Positions 23,380 through 34,258 of a stretch of 64,000 nt of DNA are shown here, one piece after another. Position numbers and translations under genes: made by a program. The stretch is from contig CM041089.1 of assembly GCA_023079485.1 (NCBI GenBank), positions 16,287,660 to 16,351,659 of the forward strand. The letters run 5' to 3'. How positions within the stretch are numbered: the first letter of the stretch is position 1; the number at the start of each line of letters is the position of its first letter. A model generated the notes under the pieces. That model was given only the letters and a program-made list of their open reading frames with translations. It searched no databases and was not told where the DNA came from. The stretch comes from Archilochus colubris (taxonomy: Eukaryota; Chordata; Aves; Apodiformes; Trochilidae).

Positions 23380-24140
23380 AAGAAAAACTCCAAAACTGGT
23401 GTTACAACTGGTGTTACCAGCAGAACTTTGGGGTATTTTGATCAGAGTTTGCTTTAGAGAACATCCTGTCCTGCAGGGGGAACAGGTACCAGGGTCTCAG
23501 GGTCAGGGCTTTAAACTAGAATCAAAGGGGGAAGAGGATAAAGCCAAGCCCAGAAGTGATGAGCCCAGGGGTAAAGGGCCCAGGATAGGGTGAAATCAGC
23601 AGCCACATGAATGCAGACAGCATGGGCAACAAAGAGGAGGAGCTGGAAGCCACTGCACAGCAGGACAGCTCTGATGGAGCTGCCAGGACAGCCATGGCAG
23701 GAGTGATGCTGAGTGATGCTGCAGGGCATGGCTGGGCTGGCAGAGGGCAGGGGAGGAGGGGGGTGGTGTGGCTTTCTAAACATCAGTGTTTGGGTTGGAT
23801 AAAGCTGACTTATCAGACACTGGAATGGGCTGCCCAGGGAAGTAGTGGATTCTCCGTGTCTGGAGATCTTTCCAAAGAGCCTGGATGTGGCACTGAGTGC
23901 CATGGGCTGGGAACCACGGGGGGAGTGGATCAAGGGTTGGACTTGGTGAGCTCTGAGGTCCCTTCCCACCCAGCCCATTCTATGATTCTATGACTCTAGT
24001 GGGGATAAAGTTGAGTGTTTATGGGTAAGGATGAAGAGTAAGGCAAATAAGTGAGATATTGGGAGTCTGTTACACACACACACTCCAGCCAGGAGGAAGG
24101 GGCACTGGTATCCCAGTTCTGGTGCTGGGGATGCACCAGG
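23380..24140 (+). mobile_element. Old CR1 LINE 5' portion (start of ORF2 endonuclease), interrupted
   Basis: The plus strand carries the region around the start of CR1 ORF2. GGGCTTTAAACTAGAATC near 23508-23525 resembles the CR1 segment before ORF2. 23607-23650 translates as MNADSMGNKEEELEA, matching the NA-SMGNKQEELEA opening of the CR1 apurinic endonuclease. It is followed by degenerate GQGRRG at about 23745, where CR1 has GRRGGGVA. After an inserted younger CR1 (23814-23998), the same domain resumes: GTTGAGTGTTTATGGGTAAG at 24011-24030 and GGGAGTCTGTTAC at 24060-24072 continue the endonuclease in order. The endonuclease catalytic residues cannot be traced intact. Boundaries are approximate; the downstream end merges into a CA-rich repeat. 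Confidence 0.75.
23814..23998 (+). mobile_element. Young CR1 3' end, nested in an older CR1
   Basis: A 185-bp, strongly 5'-truncated CR1 running from CACTGGAATGGGCTGCCCAG to the tail CCCATTCTATGATTCTATGA. It is nearly identical to the ends of the copies at 42147-43030 (reverse) and 63409-63958, which marks the same young subfamily. It splits the endonuclease region of an older CR1, so it is the later insertion. I could not find a convincing target duplication; CR1 often leaves short ones or none. Confidence 0.93.
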
Positions 24141-24220
24141 GCACACTTCGCTCCCAGGAAATCTCTGAGGCAGAAAGCTGCATCTCACAGTCTGTGCTCC
24201 AGTGTTTCCAGGAAGAAGAC

Positions 24221-24292
24221 ACACATATCCTGATTTACACACACATATCCTGATTTACACACACATATCCTGATTTACACACACATATCCTG

Positions 24293-24336
<44 letters not shown>

Positions 24337-24571
24337 TACACCCATTCCCTGTTCTACACACACAAATATCCTGTTTTGCCCACACATCCTGTTTCACATA
24401 CATGTTTTACACACACACGTTTTACACACACATATCCTGTTTTACACACACATACACACATCTGTTTTACACACACCTGTTTTACAAACATATCCTGTTT
24501 TACACACACATCTGTTTAACACACACATATCCTCTCTTACACACCCATCCGTGCCACACACACATCCTCTC
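24221..24571. repeat. 20-bp tandem repeat grading into (AC)n and degenerate CA-rich array
   Basis: Four consecutive 20-bp units, ACACATATCCTGATTTACAC, start at 24221, 24241, 24261 and 24281; the fourth has TTTT for ATTT. They run into a pure (AC)18 tract at 24297-24332. A degenerate mixture of ACACAC, TATCCTGTTTTACAC and ATCTGTTTTACAC follows to about 24571. The Thr/His/Tyr-rich open frames across it are repeat artefacts. The pure tract is probably length-variable. Confidence 0.95.
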
Positions 24572-25399
24572 TGTGCCCGTTGTGGTAACTTCACAGAGTT
24601 AAACCAACACATTCCCAGTTCTGAGGCAAGTCTGGATCTTTCACCCTCCCAAACAACCCATTCAAAATACACAAACCAAGTCAGTTTTCCAGCTCTGCTG
24701 GAGCAGTTCCCTCTCAGCACCCTTCTCAAGCCCTGGCACACGTGGGTGACACTCCCAGCACACAGTGCCAAGATGAGAGGCTCATTATAAGGTAATTTCA
24801 CAGAATACCTTGAAAATGTATTTGTGGTCTATACAAGAGGCAAATGAGCACCAGTCAGGCAGGACCAGGAACACTTTCCAACCTACACTTACTTGTAAAG
24901 TTTAGAAAGCACCTAAACCACGACTTAGACACCATGTACCCATAGCAAAGAAGCACGCACATTGCTGGTATCTCCAACACCTTCCCTCTGGAGAAGGATT
25001 TAAGAAACTCCTTTAATGGGATTGTTAGCACAACCAGGCCTTGGGAAAACCAAGGGCATCTCAGGAAGAACCAACATTGCTCCCTGTGTTTGCTTGAAGC
25101 CCCATGGTAGTACTGAAGGTTGGCTTTCACACCCAGTCAAGAGACACTAAACCAGTTCAGAATCAAGATCTGTCAGTTATTTAGAGGTTTTCTAAAGCTT
25201 TGTGCCCAGTCAGGTACAGCAATGCTGCATCACACCTTCTAAGTTAAAGCAACCTGACAGGGATGCAGCTCTTACATCCAGCTCCTCTCTAGATCTGTTA
25301 CACAGACACAGCAGTTATCAAGGGACTTAAATCTTCCCTTCCCTGCTCCTTAATTCTCACACACATGAGAAAACACCCCAACTTGTCCATCTTCAGCCA
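24572..25399. other. Unassigned single-copy DNA
   Basis: No recognisable gene or element. It could contain the 5' part of the LTR relic that follows, but I cannot identify a start. Confidence 0.5.
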
Positions 25400-25549
25400 T
25401 CTCTTTTGCCTCTGATGCAATCTGGGAGTGAGCTGGCATTCTTACCTTAACCCAGGAGTATTTTTTTTTATTTTGTCTCCCCTGTCCAGCTGAGGAAGGG
25501 AGTGACAGAGGTGGGCACCTCTCATCCAGCCAGGGCCAACCCACCCCAC
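25400..25549 (+). mobile_element. LTR relic (3' end of an ERVL-like LTR)
   Basis: The order of motifs resembles the end of common avian LTRs: ACCTTAACCCAGGAGT, a T-rich tract, TCTCCCCTGTCCAGCTGAGG, GGGAGTGACAGAGG, then GTGGGCACCTCTCATCCAGC and a terminal CCACCCCACA. No TG start or target duplication could be placed, so this is a fragment or a diverged copy recognised from memory of the family. Confidence 0.45.
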
Positions 25550-26474
25550 ATCCATCCCCAGGAAAATCCAAGCATTTTGATTTGACTGCCCTGTCCTGCT
25601 CTTTGCTACAGTCCCACAAGAATTGTTTAAGGAGATTAAATGCTACAGATGGAGATTAAACGTGCAGGGATCACAGCTGAACACTGGCCACTGGAATTCT
25701 AGCAGCACTCTGGCACATTTCTTGCTAGGACCACCCCAGCCCACAAGTCACTAACAAAGCCCATATCTTTTTTTTTTTTTGTCTCTCCCCAGCAGTTTCT
25801 GCCATTTGCCTTTGTTCTTCTGCCTTTTCTTCAGCCTGGCACTGCCTACATCCACTCTCTGCTTTGTATTTCCCATGCAGGTTGTTAGCTCCTTGGGGAG
25901 CTGCAGCCCTGCACACACACACACAGCTTGGCTGCTGCCCATCCTGACCCCTCTGATGGACAGAACACCTCCCAGCCCAGATCCCAGGCTGATTCCCGAT
26001 GGAAATGCCAGCACATAGAACCCTGGAACCACGTCTGAGGCCCTGGGGATGTCTGAAGCCCCTGGGTTAGCCTGTCCCTACCCTAAGCAAAAGGCCAAGC
26101 AAAGCACATCTCTGATTTTCAACACTGAGGAATGCTGCTGGGGCTACCTACTTAAGGAATATGCTGTGGCTGTATCAGAACTTAAGATGTAAGTTACCTC
26201 CTGCTAGGAAGATCATGCAGTCTTGCTGCTGGTCTGCTTCAGCATCAGGCTCTAACCTGGAAGGTAAGGAAGAGGGGTGATACCTCACAGTTGGATGGGA
26301 ACATGAGCCAAAACTCTGCTACAGGAAGCCAGGAAAAATTGGGAACTAGCTGGAAGAAACAATCCTTCCTTCTGGGCAGGCTACGAGGGACTTTCTAGGG
26401 CACAGCACATGGGGCAATGGTTTCAAAGTGGAAGTCATGAATGTAGATTATAGATCTAGAGTCATGGATGTCCC
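25550..26474. other. Unassigned single-copy DNA
   Basis: No gene. A 13-base T run lies at 25768-25780 and a short CA run near 25912-25924. Overlapping open frames of 93 codons or fewer show no domain. Confidence 0.5.
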
Positions 26475-26614
26475 CTCTTCAAAGTGTCCCAGCCCAGGTT
26501 GGATGGGGCTTGGAGCACCCTGGGCTGTGGGAGGGGTCCCTGACCATGCAGGGGGTTGGGAATGGATGAGCTTTAAGGTCCCTTCCAACCCAACCCATTC
26601 TGTGTCCCTGTAAT
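26475..26614 (+). mobile_element. Short CR1 3' end
   Basis: About 140 bp matching the last part of CR1: CCCAGCCCAGGTTGGATGGG, GGAGGGGTCCCTGACCATGC, TTTAAGGTCCCTTCCAACCC and a degraded tail CCATTCTGTGTCCCTGTAAT. It is strongly 5' truncated, and the diverged tail suggests an older copy than the one at 23814. Confidence 0.9.
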
Positions 26615-29600
26615 CAGCATTCCCCTCAACCTCAGCTGTAGAATCCCAGTGCCAAGCATGGGGCTGCTAAATGGTGTGGGTGAGAGGAGCTGGGTTCTAC
26701 AAAAGGAGAAGGCATGAGGGGAGAGAAGAGAAAGCACACTTTATTCTCTGGTTTTCTATTTCATTTTAAGGAGCATGAAACTTTTGTGGCTCTTGCTCCC
26801 GGGCACATTTTGCAAGGCAAGAAAGCAATTCCATTATAGATTTATCTCTCTCTCTTCTGCTAACACTTTCTTTCCAAGATCAGCAAGTAAACTTTCTGTA
26901 AGGTCAAAATTGGCTTTCCACCCTCTAGAGACACAGCTGGTCTTTTCAAGCAGTATAATAGCCTTTATCTCCTCAAAACATTTCAGTTGTGTGGGTGGCT
27001 CCTCTGATTCCCCTTGAATTATAAATGTATCTGCAAGCCCAGCACACAGCACCAGGCACACACCACACACCCCAGTCACCAAGTGACATTTTTCTGTTGC
27101 AGGAAAACAGACCCAGATCCCTCCTCTACTGCCTGTCAAAGCTCGGGAGACTCTGAACCAGGTTCCAGGGCAGCCGGGATGATTCTGGGCCAACATCCAT
27201 GCAGCTTGCAGCCTTGCTCCAGCATCCCAGCACATCCCCCAAGCCTCTTCCATCCCTCATCCCCCCTGCATGGAAGCACCAGGGAGGAAAACTTCCACCT
27301 CGGGAGAAGGAAAGTCCTGGAAGCCCAGCAATGAGGGCCATTTGCTGGATAACAGGGACATCTGTGTTCTGTATGAGGAGGGCAACAGGCTCCAGCTCCC
27401 AACACAGCCCTCAGCCTGCAAAATGTCATTTATTTCATACAGCAGTGAAGAAAGCAGGCACAACAGCACTGAAATGGGAGCCAGCAGCATGCTGCACACA
27501 TTATTATAATTATAAACCCCTAATATTATATATTATTATAGTAATAATCTCTTATTATTATAATCTCTGCTGCAGGCAGTACAGGTAAGATCAGTACCCC
27601 CTTCACCCAGGACACATACCCACCCACCTTCAGCATTCATGGTCACTTTATCCATGATTCAGCCACCAGCTCTGACTTTTGTACATCTTACTCTTTCCCC
27701 CACGTTTTCTCACCAGTGAGAGATGGGTTCTCAGCATCAGGAAGACCAGAAAACACAATTATTTTGGTGGGTTCACAATGGCTCCAGGCTCAGCCTCAAA
27801 AGCAGCAGATCCATCCTGAGGCTGCGTGCTGCCCCTGATGCTGGGTTTGGCAGAACTATTGTGCTGGTACCAACTGAATCATTAAATCAAGCAGAATGAC
27901 CCCAAAAAGCTCAGAGCACACAAACACAGCCAGGAGAGCTCAGGCTGAGGCACTTCCCTGGGCATTTTAAGCAATGCAAAAGGCAATCTGGATCACAGCT
28001 CCCTGCTCTTCACCTGCTTTGTCCCTCCTGCTGACATTCAGAACCAGCTGGGAAGTTGGTAACTCTGGAAAGGAAATCATCATATTTCATTCCTGACATT
28101 TATGATAATAACGTGATCCTTGTGGGGACATTTAGCACTAACAGTGCCACTGGTCATTAATTCAGCTTTAAAGTTTCTCTTTGTAACTCAGCAGTAAACG
28201 TAGGAACTGATAATTATAATTTTGAAATATTACTGATTTTTCCTATACCTAACCTTCCAACTGAACTCCAAGAAAATGGGACTTTCTGGCAAACAAAAAG
28301 GAAAGGGCATTAAAATATTTTTCACTTGTGCCTAAAACACCATGCACCAAAACCAAAGCTGAGGTGAAATGGGAGAAAAGTAGGGATCTTGAAGCAATCC
28401 TGAAAAAGAGGAATCCCTTGGAGAGCTCTGAATAAGACAACCTGGGTTAAACTTTGGTGGCCTTGACTTCCATTAATCATTTAATTCTCATCTGTGGTGC
28501 ACAGAGACTTCTGGGTCCTTTCCAGGTTCCTCCACGTGAGAAATCTGTTCCTGCACATGGAAATTATTCCCTCTGTGACTGTTTTCCTGTCTCAGCCCTG
28601 CTGCTGCCACAAGGCCAAGTACCCCACCAACCCCGTGCATGTCACACCACTAACTCCTTACTTCTCTTTTCCACTTTTTTTTTTAATGTATTGTGGATAA
28701 TTACACCTCCTCTTTCCATATTTTGCTCTGCTTAAAATGCACATAGCACCGGGGAAGGGACCAGCTTCCACCTGGCACCTAAACCCTGCAAGAATTCCTG
28801 CAATTCCAATGCCAAGAACTCAAAATTCTATTAGAAAAATGAACGAATCTCTGTTTATCAGAGGTTATGAGCTGTCCATGGCTGATGGAGTAAACTCAAT
28901 CCAAAATATTAATAACTTCAGAGCAAGCCCAGTGCCCAAACTGTCCCAGCAGGACCTCGGTCCTCAGTTGGTCACCACAGATGATTCCTGGATTTTATGC
29001 CTTGGAAAATGAGGAGGGGAGGTTACACCCTGTGAAACTTCCCATCCCAAAACCATGGCAAGAGAAACTGCATCCTACGAGAGGAGCAAAGAGCAGGCAG
29101 CACCTTGCAGCTGGGTCTGGACCTTGCAGAACCTGAGGCCTCCACTTCCATAACTCAGGAAAACTTCTGGGAAGAGGGGGGGGAAAGGTTAGATTCTGAT
29201 TACTGAAGGCAGCACCTTAAGTTTATGGGTACAACTTTATGCAGATGAAGAATTTAATTTTCCTTCAAAAATAGATGTCTCAAAAAGAATTCCTGCTGCT
29301 CTGTGAGTTGGTACACATGGAAGGAATTGTTCTTTTCCCAAAGATTTTCAGTCCTTCTTATTGCTCTGAGTGGGCAACACCAAAAGGCAGGTTCAGAAAA
29401 GGAGAAATAGCTTTTCCCAAGCAGACAGCAGTTATTCAGGAGCAAACTAGATCCTTCTGATGGAGATTTTTCTGTAATGAGCTCCAACACAGAGCTCAAA
29501 ATTACAGAAAATCCCAAACCACACCACAGGCAAAAATTCTGTGATTCAAACAAACAGTTCTTAAAAGAGCAGCAGAACTGGAGAGGTACAGGATACTTCT

Positions 29601-32600
29601 GAAGACTACATCCAGCTCCAGCTACGGTGTATGAAGAGCTCTAAGTACATCCTAAGGGAATATTTCTCCCTGCTGAGGACCTTTGGCTTTGATTTTCCCC
29701 TACACAGCTCGATGGTTCCTGAAAAACACAAATCAGCTTCTCCCCAAGCTTATTTGGGGGTTGAATATTTTCAGGTTCTGGGTACCCCAAAACTCTATTT
29801 AAAGCAAACTGAGCTGAGTGCTCTCATCTCGTTTCACTTTGCTGCCTGCAAAAAATATATCCTAAAAACACTTTTTCTCACTCCCTGAATTCCTCCTCCC
29901 CCCCCACCACAGTGATGGGCACTGATGCCCTGGTTTTAATGGTTTCACTGAAGTGAAGCCAGGACCCAGGCATTCCTTACTCCTTCTCCCCCAAGTCTCT
30001 ACCAATGCATAAACATTTCCTGCCAGACCAGTCAAAAGCAGTTAGTTTATTTCCCTAAAGCAACACAAAGCATCTTTATTTAATTCTTATTTTTAGAACA
30101 ATAACCTAGCTTTACATTTAAGAGGGTTTTTTTTAGCAGCAGTTCTGTTACAGCTTAATCCATCCATATCCTGCTCAGGGACATTCAAATAACCTTCCCA
30201 GTACTCCAGAGAAAAATGCCCACCCCAAATTTCAGTATCAGAAAGTTCTTTTTAAAGTTGCAGATATATACATGAGAGCTTTGACTTCTGAGGTTAACTC
30301 AAGCTTTATAAATATAGCACAGCATCAAGTACAGCTTTCAGTAAGTATGACAGAGTGAATGCTCCTATTTGCATTTTCTCTAAATGTCAATACTTAACTC
30401 GAAAAATAGAGATGGAAAATCAGGACAGTTTGATTCTCTTTCCTGCTCTACAGCTACAAACAAGGTGGAAAAGTGAGAAATCTACTTGTTCTAGAAACTG
30501 AAATGACACAGAACTTGTATTGCCTTTTAAATAGTGCCCTCTTTTAGTGTCAAAATATTTTTTTTTGCAAGTCAAGCTCCCAAACCAGAAAAGTACCTAA
30601 AAAAACCACAAAACCACCTGGTAATGGCTCTGTTCAAAAATTAACTTCATGTTATATGCTGGACACATTTAGATAAACCCATCTTCCTTCCAGACTCTTC
30701 CCCTGCATTCAAAATATGAAAGGCAGGGAGGGAAAGGCAGGGAAAACAAGGTAAAATGAAACCAGGATTTCAGCTCTGTATGGCTGTCCTTCCAGCCTCT
30801 CAAACTCCAGTCCCCTGGAACCACTCTTGGCTACAGCCAAGGATGACAAAGCTAACAGAAAACAAGCCTGGGCACAAGATTTTAAAGGGTTTGTTGAAGT
30901 TTCTCTCTTTGCCAACAGAGATCACAGGCTTGAACTGCTCCCCTCAGCACCACCCTACAGCTGGAAGGGTCACATCCAACCCAGGGCTCAGCCTTAAGGA
31001 CAGGAGACTGATATCTTTGGAAAACCTGACACTCATTCCAAGGCTGTATAACCAGGCACAAAGGGACCTCTGCTCCCCCAGGGTTTTCCTCCTGCTGCTG
31101 CCCTCCCGCAGCATCCCCAGGCTGAACACCCAAAGGTAAGGAAACAAATGCAGCATCTCCAAATGGCTCTGGGTGTCAGCTCCAGCCCTGGCCATCCAGA
31201 GGACACCAAGGGGTGAACTGGCTCCCACCCTGCAAGCAGCTTTGGCTTTGTCAGCCCCAAGTGATTTGGCAGCCTTCAACCCAGCTCCTCTGGCTCAGGG
31301 TTGCTGCTGACCTATTGAGAAATCCTTAATGAGCACCACATGTTCCCCAGGAGTTCTGGGATGCACAGCAGCAAAACAAGAAAGCTATCCAGGCAGCTGA
31401 GTAAGTGGCAACACAACCTTTTTGGCTTTTTTTTTTTTTTTGGCTATCTTGCAGTAAAATATTCAGTGACCCACGTTCTCTGCCAGCTTTGGAGAAGCCT
31501 CTGCCATCAACGTGACAGCATCACCAACAGCAAATCCATCACCCCAGCTGGCATGGAGCACTCATCCTTACAGCTGGAGCCCTGATTTGCAGCTGGATTA
31601 AGGATACACAAATCTGCAGTGCTGCAGGTCACCAGCAGAACTCTGGGCTCTGAACATGTCATGCACTCACATCTGAACCCTTCCCAGCAACACGAAAATA
31701 GGTAGATACCAGAAAGCTCCATTTTCAATATTTTCTTAGAGTCTTTAAAAAAAAAACGAAACCCAGACCACCCCAACACTGATTTAAGAGCTTTTAAATC
31801 AGGCTTTTTAAAAAATAAAAATGCTACATTCAAAACCAGCAAGCATCCTACACTGTGCTTTAGTCCAAAATCTCCTCAGCCCTGCTCTCACCCCTCTCAC
31901 TGCTCCAGCCATGCAAGAAGCTCCACACAGCCATATGTTTTTACAGCATTACACAAGAAACCAACACAAAAATCAATGCTAGGTTATACTGTGGGAAGTG
32001 TCACCCAGCTTGCAGGCAGATCTTAAGTTATTGCTGCAGGCAACCAAGGAAAAGACCTGGGCTGGAGGGATGCTGCAGAGACAGGGAGATGAGCTGGGGT
32101 GGCAGCTTCCCAGCAGCAAGGTGCTGGTGTAGAGATGAGGGACCAGAGACAGCCTGAACCATCCTAAAGTCACACTCCTGGCACCAGGATTTCAAGTCCA
32201 GGAGTCTCTGCTGAATGGTCCATGGCAGAAGTTGATTCCACCAAGGTGGAGAAGAGGTGTGAGAGGAAGGGGGTGGTGGGCAGGCAAGGAAAGGAAAAAA
32301 AACCCCACAACCAAAACAAACAACAAAAAATCACCCCCTTTTCACCAGAAAGGCTCCAGGAAACATGAGGGCCATTAGGCAGTAGGATCTGACCAGCTCT
32401 CCACAAAGGTGAGCTCCCAGAAGAAGAGAGAGACAGAATAAAGCACTTTGCATGCAATTGTTGAATTGCCAAAAGTGGCTCAGATCCTTCAAGGAGTTTA
32501 GGTGCCTACAGACCACTGAATTCAGTGGAAAAGACACCAAGCCATGTGTTTTATTTCATTTTTATCATAAAAAGCATGTAATATTTCTTTTTGTTCCCAA

Positions 32601-34137
32601 ATACATCCATCAGAGCACCCTGGTTCTGTGTGTCAGAACCAGGAGCAGCTACAGGCAGCCTGACAGTATGCAGAAATCAGCTGAAACACCACATCACCCT
32701 AAAGATCCCCTCCAAATCAACGGGTCACCAGGTCTGACATCAGCCAACATTGCTGGCTCAACATTCCCACTCCTTCCCTCCCTCTGCCCCTTGCAATCAG
32801 ATCACAGTTTTCCAGTCTGGTTTCCCCACCAGATCTGCCTTCAGCACAGCTCCAGAGCCCCAGCACAAGTCCAAGTGACACAGAACCCTTTCAGTGCCAG
32901 GACTCAATCCCACCTCACACAAAAACTTAGGGACAAGAGCAGTGGTGCCACCACAGGTCCCTTCCAGGACCTCAGTGCTCAGTATAAGGTTCCTGAACCA
33001 TCTGAGATGTTCATCTTTTTATTCCAAAGCTCCAGAAGGACTCTCAGACTGCCTGGGTTGGATACTAGAGATAAGAACTGTTATGAAATCATGGGAGAAA
33101 TTAATCTACTGCATTAGCTCAGAGAGAGACTGAGAACTTCAGAAGTAAAACAGGCAACAGCATCACTAAATTCAGCCTCCAAAGGCCCCTCCTTTAATCA
33201 TCCACTCCACACTCCAGACAAGGAAACGTTGCTTTTTACTGCTAGCTGGCTGAGGGTAATTTCATTTTCTGTAAGGAGTACCCATAAGACACGACAGAGC
33301 AAATGTCAGGAACCAAATAAGTAGCACATGGAACTAATTTCAGAGAGCATTATTTCCCAGCAATCATTTAATCATTTGCAGTGTTTTACTGCTTTGGGTT
33401 AATAGGCATCTTTTTATTACTTAAACAGAGCCCTGCAAAATACGAAAAAAAAAAAAAAAAACCTGATCACTGAGAAAAAGAAACAACCTAACTGGTTCTG
33501 AACCCAAAACTCAAGTGGCAAGTTAGCTTTCCCAGGGAGATGGCTGCACAGTGCTTCCAGTTGTCACTGAAGCCCTTAGCATCTCCACTTCAAAATACAG
33601 AAGTGGAGATCCCATATTCACCTAATCAGTGAGTTTGCTAAAATTTCCTTCACTGATCCCAAGTGACACCATCCTCATATTCATTCACCCAAGGACAAAC
33701 AAGAAATTTGGCAGTAAGAGCCACCAGAAACAGCTCCTAAAGCAAGGGAGCAGTTCCCAGCTATCACACCAGAACTCGTTACCCTTCCAGCTTGGCATGC
33801 AGGAATTTCTGCATATTTGTTGTGGTTCTCTCATGTAAACCTTAGTAGACCTAAAAAGCTTCCAAATGAAGTTGGAAAATGGAGTCATGTCCTAAGAGGA
33901 GCACCCAAACACAAGTTATTCAAGTTGAACACGTTGGGAGAAAAAAAAAAAATAAATCCATCAACTTTTTGTTGTTACTGCTGAGCTGTCAGGGCAGGAC
34001 TGATTTCAGCTCTGAACTAGGGAGGAACTTTTCTTAGTAAGCAAAGTGTGCATGCTGGATCTCAAGGATAAATTAATGCCCTTTTTTCTCACCACCTCTG
34101 CCATCCATCCTTCCTGAGAGTTACTCAGTTAGCAGGC
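26615..34137. other. Long stretch without recognisable repeats or genes
   Basis: About 7.5 kb with no transposon I recognise and no supported exon. Simple features: an AT/ATT-rich stretch at about 27500-27570, a C run near 29896-29904, T runs near 30126-30134 and 31427-31441, an A run at 33445-33461, and a small hairpin at 33581-33610. The longest frame, 221 codons at 32452-33117 on the plus strand, has no domain or compositional signature and I regard it as chance. Low repeat density could mean conserved regulatory or intronic DNA, but the sequence alone does not show this. Confidence 0.5.
33581..33610. repeat. Small perfect hairpin
   Basis: Arms ATCTCCACTTC (33581-33591) and GAAGTGGAGAT (33600-33610) are exact reverse complements, separated by AAAATACA. 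There is no T run after it and no coding context, so no function is claimed. Confidence 0.85.
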
Positions 34138-34258
34138 AAGGAACTAAAGGTAAGCAAACAGGAAACTAAAGGTAAAGGTAACAAGAAACTAAAAGGAAAA
34201 AGAAACTAAAGGAAACTGAAAAGAAACTAAAGGAAACAAGAAACTACAGGTAAGCAAC
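34138..34258. repeat. Purine-rich imperfect tandem repeat
   Basis: The motif GAAACTAAAGG, or close variants, recurs six times between about 34141 and 34248. GGTAAGCAA occurs at both ends (34149-34157 and 34249-34257). Spacing is irregular, about 12-22 bp, so it is a degenerate minisatellite. The GGTAAG copies look like splice donors only by chance. Confidence 0.85.

Noticed and set aside
24402..24602. A Thr/His/Tyr-repeat protein
   Set aside because: It translates the CA-rich repeat.
32452..33117. A 221-codon open frame
   Set aside because: Composition and sequence look random, no domain is visible, and a frame this long can arise by chance in 64 kb read in six frames.
34149..34257. Splice donors (GGTAAG) marking exons
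   Set aside because: They are part of the degenerate tandem repeat.
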